Assembly: GCF_011634775.1 (NCBI RefSeq)
Contig: NZ_JAALXT010000005.1
Coordinates: 620,001-684,000, forward strand
Direction: 5' to 3'
Length of the DNA stretch: 64,000 nt
Source: Thalassoroseus pseudoceratinae
GTDB lineage: Bacteria; Planctomycetota; Planctomycetia; Planctomycetales; Planctomycetaceae
The translations under genes were made by a program, and so were the position numbers. Below, in pieces: positions 35,091 to 44,246 of this stretch. The stretch's first letter is position 1, and every line of letters starts with the position of its first letter. The notes under the pieces are model-generated. The model made no database searches. It was not told the DNA's origin and saw nothing but the letters and a program-made list of their open reading frames with translations.

Positions 35091-36896
35091 ATGCGACGCA
35101 TCTTGCACTACTCTGAAACTCCCACGAACTACACCGGCGATCTTTCTGATCGCGCGATCCTGGGGGCGTGGTTTGAACTTCATCGCCAAGGCGGTTGCGG
35201 AGCCGGTGAGGTTCGGTTGCATGATGCGTTCGCAGATCGGGAGACGATCGCGGTCGGGGATTGGCTGGCGTTCGAATACGGTTCCGGGAACCGCTGGTAT
35301 CTGGGTCGCGTGAATTCCCGAGAAGCGACCAGTCCGGCAGTTGTTGCTTTCCGACTTGAGGGCATGACGGCTCAGCTGGACAACGTGTTTCCCGGCGGGT
35401 TCGGTGCGTCGGCCAACGGCATCGCTCCGCATCGGTTCGCTCAGACCGACTTGTTCTCACTCGACCCGGATCATTCGGCGGAAACCATTGATTCTGTCAG
35501 CGGTCCAGCGGATGTCGTGCGTGTTCTCGTTCAAGATTACGTCACTCCGAACACAGACATTCTCTACGATGCCGACCGAATCGACGAACCCGCAAACGCC
35601 GCGAACGTGACGAGTCTCAAAATTCGCGGAGCGGAATCGGTCACATCGCTGTTACAAGATTTGGCCACTCGCGCACGGGGAGCCAATTGGGGCGTTGACG
35701 AAACCGGCACGTTCTTCTTTGAACCGGCCCCGACCACACCCGCCGCTATCTGGCAAGAAGGTCGCGATATCACCAAACTCGAAGAGACACTCGATCGACG
35801 GTTTCTATTCAATCGGATGATTCTGACGGGGGATCGAATCTACGCCGCCGACTCCAATGGCACGCAATCGAGTTACCGTTGGCAAGCTCATTACGTTCAA
35901 CCTCAGAGCCGAAGTTCGTACGGGGAACGCAGCATCCGCGTGAGTGTGCCTTGGATTCGCACCGCTAACGATTCCCGGGCGTTCGCTCGCGAATTCTTTC
36001 GACTCTACGCCGAACCCACCCCGAAAATCCTGCTGGAAACCAGTTCGCAAGACACGCTGTTTCGACCGTGGACGGGAACTGTGCGAGTCGAAAATCAGGG
36101 CGGCGAGGAACTGATGACCGCCGTCGCCGAGACGGTGCGAGTGCTTTTCGATCACTCGCCACGATTTCGTTTTGAACTTGGTCCAACTGACCCACGCACA
36201 TTTTGGTCGAAGCTTGGCCATGATAAACGCGAGGAATTGCCGCGAAACCCGGTCAGCGGATTCGGGGGCAGCGAGTTGACACTGACTTCGGAATCGAGTT
36301 CCACCGACAGCGGTAGTGTCGTTGTTCTTGATCACTTCACCGACACCCAGTTCACGTTGATTGAAAACCACTCGCCCGATGTCGGGGGAAATTGGCAACG
36401 GTGGAATTCGAATTGGTCGATCGGGGTCATTGATGCCAACACCGTTTCCCCCGATGGGCCGAATGCGTTGGCCGCCATCAACGCATTGACCGCGGACGCT
36501 GTTGTGTCGGTTTGGATGAAGCAATCGAACGGCAACTCGCCGAGCAATGGTGGATTGGTTCTGCGACTGGTCAACTCGCTGAATTATTGGAAGCTGATCG
36601 TCAATTACGCATCGCAATTACTGGAGTTGATCGAAGTCGTCGCCGGCACGCCCACTGTCCGTGATAGTACAAGCGTTTCCGTTCAGGGCAGTTCGATGGT
36701 GTTTCTGGAAGCCACATTGAACGGCAACGCAATCGTCGGTCGAGCCACATACGGGGCATCCGCAACACAGGCAAGTGTCAGCGACAATACCGCGTCTTCA
36801 TCCGGAACCTCACATGGGTTGTGGGCCAACTTCCTGGACTCGTCGGAAGGCGATATTCCCCATGCATTCGATGATTTCCAAGTGCAAGAGTTGTAG
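35091..36896 (+). CDS. Tail hub/fibre-like protein with C-terminal LamG-like domain
   Basis: About 601 residues from the ATG at 35091; a GTG start at 34959 would add 44 residues encoded by a repeat-A copy and is rejected. The N-terminal ~390 residues have baseplate-hub traits: early LHYSETPTNYTGDL, VGDWLAFEYGSGNRWYLGRVNSRE, SVTSLLQDLATRARGANWGVDETGTFFFEP, and TFWSKLGHD at the end of this region. The C-terminal ~200 residues (VLDHFTDTQFTLIENHSPDVGGNWQRW to the end) are a LamG/concanavalin-like domain that would bind a surface glycan. Likely role: tail tip or receptor binding. No tape measure or tube gene precedes it, which is unexpected. Confidence 0.65.
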   Translation: MRRILHYSETPTNYTGDLSDRAILGAWFELHRQGGCGAGEVRLHDAFADRETIAVGDWLAFEYGSGNRWYLGRVNSREATSPAVVAFRLEGMTAQLDNVFPGGFGASANGIAPHRFAQTDLFSLDPDHSAETIDSVSGPADVVRVLVQDYVTPNTDILYDADRIDEPANAANVTSLKIRGAESVTSLLQDLATRARGANWGVDETGTFFFEPAPTTPAAIWQEGRDITKLEETLDRRFLFNRMILTGDRIYAADSNGTQSSYRWQAHYVQPQSRSSYGERSIRVSVPWIRTANDSRAFAREFFRLYAEPTPKILLETSSQDTLFRPWTGTVRVENQGGEELMTAVAETVRVLFDHSPRFRFELGPTDPRTFWSKLGHDKREELPRNPVSGFGGSELTLTSESSSTDSGSVVVLDHFTDTQFTLIENHSPDVGGNWQRWNSNWSIGVIDANTVSPDGPNALAAINALTADAVVSVWMKQSNGNSPSNGGLVLRLVNSLNYWKLIVNYASQLLELIEVVAGTPTVRDSTSVSVQGSSMVFLEATLNGNAIVGRATYGASATQASVSDNTASSSGTSHGLWANFLDSSEGDIPHAFDDFQVQEL

Positions 36897-36962
36897 TCGA
36901 TCGTTGGAACATTGTGTTTGAAGACGGATCACTGACGCACGCCCTGGTTGGAGAGCAAGCTG

Positions 36963-37976
36963 ATGACGGCGGTATTCTCTCGATTGCAAACGGACGGTTC
37001 CGAAGTCGCAATTTCGATCAATAACCTTTACGCCGGTCCGCAGCCGTCGGCATGTTGGTTGATTGGTGGCGGGCCGTCGTTATCGATGCTACCGATTGCG
37101 GAAATCGCGGCCTCGCCATTGCCGAAGATGACAATCAATCTCGCTGGCACTCGGCTGATTCGCCCCACGTTCTGGACCAGCTACGATCCAACCGCACGGT
37201 TCCATCGCAGTGTGTATCTCGATCCGAGTATCACGAAATTCGTCCACCGACGTCGAGCGATGGAGATCGTGCCAGATTCGACATTCAAGGTCTGTGAATG
37301 TCCGAACGTCATCGCCTTTGATCGCCAGAAACGCGGATACCGCGAATTCGTCTCCCCCTCAGCAACCGGTATTCTGGATTGGTCCGATTCGTTCGTGCAG
37401 GCGATTGATTTGCTTTATCAACTTGGCTTTCGCATCATTTATCTGGCTGGGTGTGAGATGCGTGTACGACTTTCGACGCAGCAAAAAAAGCTCGCCACCA
37501 CCAAAGGGGTCTCTTATGATGCTCGTCAATCGTTGAGAACGTTTTTGCGAGACTGCAAACGCAGCGGAATCTCAGCGGCGGAGTTCGATAATCTTCCAAA
37601 CCTTCAGCAATACCACTTCGACGATCACAAACCATTCGCGGCGGCGGTGCAGACGGACTGGCATTACTTTCGCATCACCCAAATGCTGCGACTCTCGCGA
37701 ACGGCGATGGCCACAGCGGGATTACAACTCGTCTCGGTCACGCCGCATAGTCGACTCAATGACTTCTTTCCGTACGTGCCCGCCCGCAAAGTGGCTCGAT
37801 TCGTCGAAACGTTCATCGGTTCTCCGAATCACGAACCCGTGCGGGGATTGTTAAGCCGTCAGGAACCTCGATTGCCCAATCTGCGAACGTCCCTGCAGGA
37901 CATTCCCTCGCCAACGAATCACCGCGACGACTCTGACTTTGTCATTGAAAGCGAAGGCCCGATTCGCTGCCACTGA
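36963..37976 (+). CDS. DUF115/glycosyltransferase-like Rossmann-fold protein at the end of the phage-like module
   Basis: 337 residues from the ATG at 36963, with GGAGAG eight bases upstream. The N-terminal CWLIGGGPSLSMLPIAEIAAS and TINLAGTRLI, followed by a conserved-looking SYDP, and later FVQAIDLLYQLGFRIIYLAGCEM, match the pattern of the DUF115 family and GT42-like sialyltransferases: GxGPSL at the nucleotide loop, a D-containing strand and an AI..LxxLGxxxIYLxGxxM strand. The substrate is unknown. Its gap from the tail-like gene is only 66 bp, so it probably belongs to the same transcript. It might modify a particle or host glycan; this is a guess. Confidence 0.55.
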   Translation: MTAVFSRLQTDGSEVAISINNLYAGPQPSACWLIGGGPSLSMLPIAEIAASPLPKMTINLAGTRLIRPTFWTSYDPTARFHRSVYLDPSITKFVHRRRAMEIVPDSTFKVCECPNVIAFDRQKRGYREFVSPSATGILDWSDSFVQAIDLLYQLGFRIIYLAGCEMRVRLSTQQKKLATTKGVSYDARQSLRTFLRDCKRSGISAAEFDNLPNLQQYHFDDHKPFAAAVQTDWHYFRITQMLRLSRTAMATAGLQLVSVTPHSRLNDFFPYVPARKVARFVETFIGSPNHEPVRGLLSRQEPRLPNLRTSLQDIPSPTNHRDDSDFVIESEGPIRCH

Positions 37977-38112
37977 GTAGTTCGATGAACTTTTCGCGGT
38001 ATTGGCCTCCGTTTTCTACCGCGATGGCCTGGACCGCACGGCCGATTTTTCTAAGAATTCCGAAGCTGATCAATTAGCGCGACCCCGATGGTCACTCACC
38101 CGGAACTGACCG

Positions 38113-39036
38113 ATGCCGATTCAATTTGCATGCCCCTCCTGTGCCGCCGCGATTCGTGTTGACGAGTCGGCCGCCGGGAAAAAAGGAAAATGTCCACAGT
38201 GCGGTCGGGAACTGATTATTCCTCGCCCCACTTCCGCCGCACCGCAGGCAGGAGATTCTGGTCTCCCGGCAATTTCCGTTCAAGAACCGACCGCAGCACG
38301 GCGGTATTCGTCGCGGCGTCGAAAACGGTCTGGCTCACGATTCTGGTCGATCGCTGCACCGTTGGTGCTGTTCTCGATTGTCGTTGGTACGATGGTCTTC
38401 TTACTTCGGGAATCGGAACCCACCTTGGAGGGGAAACTCCCGGGAGAGGTGATTGCCGATTTCGAAATGCCACCGCAGTTGTTGGCCGCTCAAGACCTGG
38501 GAATTTCCGAGGAGGAATTTCAATCGTTATTGGAATCCGTCCGCGAAAATCCGCCACCAATTGGCATGATTCCCAAACAGTTGCGGTTGGTCATCGAAGC
38601 CGATACTGACGCGATTCGCGTTGGTTTTGAGAAGCTTCCGCAAACCGAACTGGTTCGCGTCACGGTTGATGCCGATCGGGAATTGTATTCGTGGTTGCTG
38701 GAACACCGGGCCGAATTGGATCGAATTCAACGACAAGCGGCCGAGGAAACATTGGCGGAATTCGTGAAATCGCTGCAACGATCTTACGACGAAGATCTTC
38801 CATTCGACACCGCAAGTTGGGCATCTCGGTTGGTGACACTTTTTGAGAACGGATTCGGATTCGCCACCGAAGCGGTTACGAAGACGAGTCGTGCCCGTTG
38901 CGTCTATGAAAGCGACGAGGGCGAGCTTCATTTTCTGTTGCCAGAGTCAACAAAGACGTTCCGACTCGAAGAACGCGAAAACAGCCCCGCAAAATTTCCC
39001 GGTAGCTACACGATCCAACTCGAGAGCAGTCGCTAA
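38113..39036 (+). CDS. Zinc-ribbon, single-pass membrane protein
   Basis: A 307-residue protein. Residues 7-30 form a zinc ribbon (CPSC and CPQC), widespread at the N-termini of planctomycete membrane proteins. A positively charged stretch (RRYSSRRRKRSGSRFW) precedes one transmembrane helix (SIAAPLVLFSIVVGTMVFLL). The remaining ~200 residues are outside and rich in Glu, with no recognised domain (GEVIADFEMPPQLLAAQDLGISEEEF onwards). Function is unknown. It is the first gene after the phage-like module and has normal planctomycete character, so the module probably ends before it. Confidence 0.75.
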   Translation: MPIQFACPSCAAAIRVDESAAGKKGKCPQCGRELIIPRPTSAAPQAGDSGLPAISVQEPTAARRYSSRRRKRSGSRFWSIAAPLVLFSIVVGTMVFLLRESEPTLEGKLPGEVIADFEMPPQLLAAQDLGISEEEFQSLLESVRENPPPIGMIPKQLRLVIEADTDAIRVGFEKLPQTELVRVTVDADRELYSWLLEHRAELDRIQRQAAEETLAEFVKSLQRSYDEDLPFDTASWASRLVTLFENGFGFATEAVTKTSRARCVYESDEGELHFLLPESTKTFRLEERENSPAKFPGSYTIQLESSR

Positions 39037-39080
39037 CCAATTGCAGTGTTTTGCCGGGGCATCCGAACGCCAACCGCGCA

Positions 39081-39113
39081 TAATAAAACGCTTCCCAATG
39101 ACAGGGAAGCGTT
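39081..39113 (-). terminator. Intrinsic terminator for the small minus-strand gene
   Basis: AACGCTTCCC at 39087-39096 pairs perfectly with GGGAAGCGTT at 39104-39113. Read on the minus strand, it is followed by TTTATTA (the complement of 39081-39087). It lies 73 bp downstream of the small gene's stop. Confidence 0.8.
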
Positions 39114-39186
39114 AATCGCTGATCGAAGTAATCCGGCGGAAAACCGTGTTCCGATCGTCTGTATTAAGTGTGAAATCTCGTTCGCC

Positions 39187-39390
39187 TTAGGCTTGTTCGC
39201 GATCAATGCGGGTCATCTCGTCCAAGATGACCGGATGCCAATTGGCGGATCGTTCGCTGGAAATGGCGTAGTTCTTGCGAGCCCAAGTGCGAAGCCGAAG
39301 TTCTTCGATGAAATCTACGGTAGAGGTTTGATTGGCGAGCGTGTCCACTTGCCCGTTGATGACATTGGGAACGTCAGTCACGGTACTCAT
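39187..39390 (-). CDS. Small conserved-looking hypothetical protein
   Basis: 67 residues from the ATG at 39390; ATG 39399 and TTG 39411 are alternatives, and ATAGGAAAG lies nearby. The sequence (NVINGQVDTLANQTSTVDF, then EELRLRTWARKNYAISSERS and NWHPVILDEMTRIDRE) ends with a LRxWARxNY...WHPVxLDEM pattern that I recall from small planctomycete proteins of unknown function. There is no signal peptide. It has its own terminator at 39081-39113. The opposite-strand ORF 39046-39543 is considered a shadow. Confidence 0.65.
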   Translation of the reverse strand: MSTVTDVPNVINGQVDTLANQTSTVDFIEELRLRTWARKNYAISSERSANWHPVILDEMTRIDREQA

Positions 39391-39648
39391 CGTTTTCATC
39401 TTTCCTATCAAGAACGATTCGGCTTTGAGATGTCAAAGAACAAGTCATTGACCATGAGCCATGCAGTGCGATATCTACGGATAGACCTCGATCCCTCTGC
39501 ATCCTCACGTGCGGGAAAACATTACCATTCTCGTACCGCTTGATTCAAGCCACTCCCAAATAAAAAACCACATTTTTCTTAAAAAAATTGGAACTGCCGC
39601 GAACCTTTGCTGAACTGAACCATCGACCAGAACTTTTGGCGGAGTCGA

Positions 39649-42600
39649 TTATCGGTTTGTCGTCGACACCGGCAGACGTTTGGCCTCGGGATCTTCCGGC
39701 GGACGATCGAGCATGAGGAACTCGAATAGATCGAGCAACTCTTGAGGCTTCAACTGTTTCTCCAGACCTTCGGGCATCAACGACACTGGGCTGACCTTCT
39801 GAGCCGCCACATCGTCTCGGGCGATAACTTCTTGTTTGCCACCTTGAATTTTCAATACAATTCGTGTGGGGCTGTCTTCGACGAGCAAACCGGTCACTAG
39901 TCGACCATCCACCGTAGCCACCGTGACGGCTCGGTAATCGGCTCCGATGACCAAACTTGGATCGAACACATTGGACAGCAATTGCTCCAACGAACTCCGA
40001 CCATTGCGGGTGATATCCGGCCCGACTTCCTTGCCCTCGCCATAAATTTGATGGCATTGACCACAGAGCTTGTGGAACACGACTCGTCCAGCTTTGGGGT
40101 CGCCTTTGCCGGCTTGAATCTTTTGTTTCCATTCCTCGATCAGCTGTTCCCGAGCCGGATCGCGGCCATCGCGGACAACTCCCCAGTGCTGCCGAATGCT
40201 CTCGGCAAGTTCTTCGTCTCCCGTCGCCATCAATCGCCGAACTTGATTGACGTTCAACACGTTCGCCGAGACTTTCTCTTCGCCGATGGCGGCCAATAAT
40301 TGCTTCGCCCAACTTGGGCGTTGTGTGAGCAGTTCGATCGCCTTCGGTTGTAAGACGGGCTCTAGTTTCGGCCAACTGGATAGCAAGACTGAGGCAATCT
40401 CATCTGATTGAAGTCGACCAAGCGACACCAACACCGCTTCCCGAAACTCGAACGAATTCCGTTCCGGATGCTTCAAGACCGTTGCCAAGTTTTGCGGAAG
40501 TTCGACGTCTTGAACGGCCACCAACGTTTGTAGCGCTTGAGTACGACGACGCGCGGACGCAGTCGAGTTGGTGAAGACATCTCGAACATCTTTTCTTGCG
40601 AGTTGATCACCCCATAGCGCGGCCATTCGTTTCGTGATGAAAGCCAATTGCGCTTGGTCAGTTTGCCAGATTTTCTCGAATTCCGCTTGGAGATCCCGAC
40701 GAATCAATTTCAACTCACGGTTTTCGATCTCTCCAGACTGCACACGATTGACGATGCGTTCCAAACACAACCGAGCCGCGTCGAACTGCTCCGCCCGAAT
40801 CAAACTGCCGACCAAATTGGAAACTCCAACGAGGTTCGGTGTTTTGTCGGAAATGGCAACATCGAGCACGCGAGGCAACAAGCCGATAACGTTCCTTGAA
40901 TCCGCGTAGTTGGAGTTCGATGCCAACGAAAAGTAGAGGTTCGCGTCGTTCTGCAATTGCGGCAACAAGTTCTGCCAGACGATGTGCGGAATCAGCGGAT
41001 CGTCGCCGCAACGATCGAGCACCCGCATCAAGGTCGGCATCGTGGACAGTCGATCGAGTTTCGCCGCAGCGATGGCAAGCTGAAGCTGCACACGCGGCGA
41101 ATCTTCGGTTGAAACCATGTCGGCGAGACGGTCATCGACTTCCGCTGCCACCGAACCCAAATTCCCCGCCGCACGCACACCCCACTTGCGAACTTCCGGG
41201 TCCTGGTGGGACAGCAACTCCAAATGAAATTTTGGATCCAACCGATGCGAACCGATCAGTGCGAAAACGGCTCGCATTCGCACCTTCTGGGAAACTTCGT
41301 CCAGCACAACCTCGCGTAACCGCTTCCGTGTGTGATTCGCCAGCGACGATTGCGGGTCCGACAAACGCTCTGACAGAATCCGCTGAGCAACACTCGCGAA
41401 GAAACCGTTATTGCCATGCAGTCGTTTGATGAGTTGTGTGTCTGTTTCCTCGGCGAGATTGAACGGAGCAGGGCGGGGCGTGTTCTTGTAGCGAACTCGA
41501 TACAGTCGCCCTTTCAGCCGGTCGATGCCTTTCGGGTCACGGTTCGCATCTTGATAACAGTGATACCGGTCGTACCAATCGAGCACATACAGCGAACCAT
41601 CCGGCCCGGTCTTTTGATCGACTGGCATGAACCAGACATCATTGGCGGTCAGGAAGTCCGGACGCGGTTTGGCGAAGTACGTCGCCCCGCGATCTTCCAG
41701 CGTATCGACATTCACGCAACCGCCGTGAATGTTGCCCATATAGAGATGACCGCGGTACTCCTCGGGGTAGGCATCGGAATCGTAATATTCAATGCCGCAA
41801 TAGGCAGCCATCTGATGCTTGTGTTTGACGATCGACCCCAACTTCCAAGTGTGCGGTGGATACGGACCGCCTTGCCGATGGTAGTATCCGGTTTCGGTCA
41901 GATGCCACAAATGGTCGATCACGCAAGCACTGATGAACGCATCCCCTACCGGATTGAACGCCACGCCCCACGGGTTGCTCGTGCCTTCACAGAAGACTTC
42001 GAACTCCCAAGTTTTGGGATGAATGCGGAAGAGTGCGCAGGTGAAACGGAACCCGTTGGGATTGTCTTTCGCGTGTGGCGAGTTCGCGGGATACTTCACA
42101 TGACTCGCGTTGAAGACACCGTTCAAACCATAAAGATAGCCATCCGGTCCCCAGGTCAACGAGTTCGGCAGCTCATGCGTGTCGTACCGTCCGAAACCGG
42201 TGACGACCACTTGAGAGGTGTCGGCTTTGAGGTCGCCATCGGTGTCTTGCATGAACAGAAGATTGGGAGCGTTCGCCACCCATACGCCGCCATGACCAAC
42301 CGCAATTCCGGAGGGAATATTGAGCCCGTCCGCGAAGATTGTGGTTTTGTCCATCCGGCCATCGCCGTCGGTGTCTTCCAGAACTTTGATGCGGTCACGA
42401 CCGGGGCCGGGTTCACGACGGGGATACTCGAAACTCTCCGTCACCCACACGCGGCCTTGTTCGTCGAACGTCATCGAGACGGGATTGACGAGGTCCGGTT
42501 CCGAAGCCACCAGCTCGACCGCAAACCCGTCCGGCACGGTCATCTTTTGGATTGCGTCTTGTGGGGACAATGGCGGTCCTGGGGGTTGGCTTTGACGACG

Positions 42601-42690
42601 CGGAATGAAGTCATCCGCCATCACTGAACCAACGAAGCTCAGAACCAGACCGACTCCACCCCACAACCATCCCACGCGAGCGTCTTGCAT
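39649..42690 (-). CDS. PVC-type haem-binding / glucose-dehydrogenase-like protein with HEAT region
   Basis: About 1013 residues from the ATG at 42690, which has GAGGAA upstream and opens a signal peptide (WLWGGVGLVLSFVGSVMADD); an upstream ATG at 42756 is less likely. Residues ~50-420 form a PQQ/glucose-dehydrogenase-like propeller with DxDxDG loops (EDTDGDGRMDK, MQDTDGDLKAD). A HEAT-repeat-like helical middle follows (EVRKWGVRAAGNLGSVAAEVDDRL). The end is a PVC-type cytochrome domain with CGQCHQIYGEG (haem) and KEVGPDITRNGRSSLEQLLSNVFDPS, then QKVSPVSLMPEGLEKQLKPQELLDLFEFL with the Met ligand. This is a very common planctomycete architecture, probably an exported oxidoreductase; the substrate is unknown. 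Confidence 0.92.
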   Translation of the reverse strand: MQDARVGWLWGGVGLVLSFVGSVMADDFIPRRQSQPPGPPLSPQDAIQKMTVPDGFAVELVASEPDLVNPVSMTFDEQGRVWVTESFEYPRREPGPGRDRIKVLEDTDGDGRMDKTTIFADGLNIPSGIAVGHGGVWVANAPNLLFMQDTDGDLKADTSQVVVTGFGRYDTHELPNSLTWGPDGYLYGLNGVFNASHVKYPANSPHAKDNPNGFRFTCALFRIHPKTWEFEVFCEGTSNPWGVAFNPVGDAFISACVIDHLWHLTETGYYHRQGGPYPPHTWKLGSIVKHKHQMAAYCGIEYYDSDAYPEEYRGHLYMGNIHGGCVNVDTLEDRGATYFAKPRPDFLTANDVWFMPVDQKTGPDGSLYVLDWYDRYHCYQDANRDPKGIDRLKGRLYRVRYKNTPRPAPFNLAEETDTQLIKRLHGNNGFFASVAQRILSERLSDPQSSLANHTRKRLREVVLDEVSQKVRMRAVFALIGSHRLDPKFHLELLSHQDPEVRKWGVRAAGNLGSVAAEVDDRLADMVSTEDSPRVQLQLAIAAAKLDRLSTMPTLMRVLDRCGDDPLIPHIVWQNLLPQLQNDANLYFSLASNSNYADSRNVIGLLPRVLDVAISDKTPNLVGVSNLVGSLIRAEQFDAARLCLERIVNRVQSGEIENRELKLIRRDLQAEFEKIWQTDQAQLAFITKRMAALWGDQLARKDVRDVFTNSTASARRRTQALQTLVAVQDVELPQNLATVLKHPERNSFEFREAVLVSLGRLQSDEIASVLLSSWPKLEPVLQPKAIELLTQRPSWAKQLLAAIGEEKVSANVLNVNQVRRLMATGDEELAESIRQHWGVVRDGRDPAREQLIEEWKQKIQAGKGDPKAGRVVFHKLCGQCHQIYGEGKEVGPDITRNGRSSLEQLLSNVFDPSLVIGADYRAVTVATVDGRLVTGLLVEDSPTRIVLKIQGGKQEVIARDDVAAQKVSPVSLMPEGLEKQLKPQELLDLFEFLMLDRPPEDPEAKRLPVSTTNR

Positions 42691-42809
42691 CGGATTCCTC
42701 GTTGATTGACGAGATTCAGAACTCAAGAGAAGAATTCTGTTATACCGAAAACCCATTCAAAGATTGAGCGAGTCTGGCATCGCAAGCCGTCGTGCCTTCC
42801 ATAGCGCAA

Positions 42810-42842
42810 TAAAAAAGCCCCACGGTTTCCCGTGAGGCTTTC
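42810..42842 (-). terminator. Intrinsic terminator of the DUF1559 gene
   Basis: On the minus strand GCCTCACGG pairs with CCGTGGGGC (one mismatch), loop GAAA, followed by TTTTTTATT. Located 28 bp after the DUF1559 stop. Confidence 0.88.
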
Positions 42843-42869
42843 GAGTCTCGAAGTGTTCTTCACAGTCGC

Positions 42870-43937
42870 TTAGTACAAGCTGTTGTCCAAAACACCTTGT
42901 CCGTTTCGTTGACCGTTCGAGGACAACAACTGCAAGTAGACTTGGGTATTGATCGTGTCAGAGATACCTTTTGCCGCACCATCAGCGAAGGCAACGTGTA
43001 CGATATCTTGGTGGTTGGAAGCTGCCTTCGCGTTGTTTCCACCAGACGTCGTTGGGGCGTTGATTCCTGAACTTCCCAAACTAGTGACCCCACCGACACC
43101 CAAGTTCGTCTTACTGCTGGCGCCAAAACCGCCACCACTCAAATCGCTGATTGCCACACCAAAACCCAAGACTGTCGGGCTGCTTGAACGCCATCCTGCA
43201 GACGATCCCAAGGTGTTCTCGGCGATGAGAATGGTACTCCCGAGCCCGTCTCCTTGAGAGATGAAATCAAACGACATGTTCCGATTGCCTGCTCCACCAA
43301 TTCGTTGGAACATTGCACCGGTTGAATACGCTTCCAGGTAATCGAGTGATCCGCCCGCTGTACCGTCCAAGGCAAGTTCCGCATCACCAGCATCAGGTCC
43401 ACCAGGGCCGGCATCGGTTCCGCTTGTCAACCCGCTCATGTATCCCATATTGACCCGGTAGGTCAAACCAAAATCTTGCTGCCAAGCGTTCAGGTCATCC
43501 GGGCAGGTGAAGACTTGCAACCAAGTGTTTGCCGGAGAGGCTCCCGCAACCGCACCACCAGAACCATCCGTACCGGTAAACGGATCCGCTGCCCCTGCCG
43601 CTGCGTTGGTACGCAACTGACGTTGAACAGCTTCGTTGTCCAAGGTGTTGAGAAGTTGAACAGGCCAGCCACTAATCGCTTGCTCAGGACCGGTGCCTTG
43701 AGTCACGTCTCGAACGTAGGGAAGTTGGCTGTTGTGGGAACTTCCGAAGTTTTGCATCGCGATTCCCAGGTTGTGCAGGTTGTTGAGGCACTGGGTTCGG
43801 CGAGCAGCGGCACGGGCACTTTGCACAGCGGGAGCGATGAGCGAAATCAACGTGGCGATGATCGAAATCACCACCAACAATTCGATCAAAGTGAACCCGC
43901 GACGACGCGACGCGGTGCGATGGCGAGAAACGTTCAT
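42870..43937 (-). CDS. DUF1559 prepilin-like protein
   Basis: About 355 residues from the ATG at 43937, with AAGAAGGA spaced five bases upstream. It begins with a basic leader and a class-III-type prepilin signal ([53 protein letters not shown]), the hallmark of DUF1559. The C-terminal domain has typical GGANHxSG-like [32 protein letters not shown]1559 genes are present in dozens of copies in planctomycete genomes; they are exported pseudopilins of unknown role. It has its own terminator, so it is not part of the pilin-like operon downstream in the map. Confidence 0.92.
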   Translation of the reverse strand: MNVSRHRTASRRRGFTLIELLVVISIIATLISLIAPAVQSARAAARRTQCLNNLHNLGIAMQNFGSSHNSQLPYVRDVTQGTGPEQAISGWPVQLLNTLDNEAVQRQLRTNAAAGAADPFTGTDGSGGAVAGASPANTWLQVFTCPDDLNAWQQDFGLTYRVNMGYMSGLTSGTDAGPGGPDAGDAELALDGTAGGSLDYLEAYSTGAMFQRIGGAGNRNMSFDFISQGDGLGSTILIAENTLGSSAGWRSSSPTVLGFGVAISDLSGGGFGASSKTNLGVGGVTSLGSSGINAPTTSGGNNAKAASNHQDIVHVAFADGAAKGISDTINTQVYLQLLSSNGQRNGQGVLDNSLY

Positions 43938-44206
43938 GTTCATCCTTCTTTGATTCAAACGAGCGGTCAGTGGACTGTGTGATGGAAACAGATTCGATTT
44001 GAGCTGAAATCGCTGGAAATTCGCGATCTTTCAGAGCTGTGCGATCGAGTGGCAGGAAGCCAGTTGATCAGGTCTTGTTCACGTCATTCGCCGCGAAGTG
44101 AGACACCGCCCCACAGAATAATAGGACGTCCCTGCTAGAAACGCATTCGGTCACTCAACATCAACAGCGATTTTTGCAAAATAACGAGAAATATCAAGAA
44201 TTGAAC
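43938..44206. other. Spacer between the pilin-like operon terminator and the DUF1559 gene
   Basis: No gene. It should hold the promoter of the DUF1559 gene (minus strand); I cannot pick a convincing -35/-10 pair. AT-rich near 44150-44210. Confidence 0.5.
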
Positions 44207-44234
44207 GAAAAAGCCGCCGGTGGGAACCGACGGC
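44207..44234 (-). terminator. Intrinsic terminator of the pseudopilin operon
   Basis: On the minus strand GCCGTCGG (complement of 44227-44234) pairs with CCGGCGGC (complement of 44213-44220), loop TTCCCA, followed by TTTTT. Nearly identical to the terminator at 31210-31236. Confidence 0.88.
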
Positions 44235-44246
44235 TTGTGTGAACGT

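Noticed and set aside
39046-39543. 165-residue plus-strand frame
   Set aside because: Runs across a minus-strand small gene and its terminator; no domain or ribosome-binding site.
41416-42627. 403-residue plus-strand frame opposite the PVC haem protein
   Set aside because: The minus-strand gene shows signal peptide, DxDxDG loops and CxxCH; the antisense frame shows nothing.
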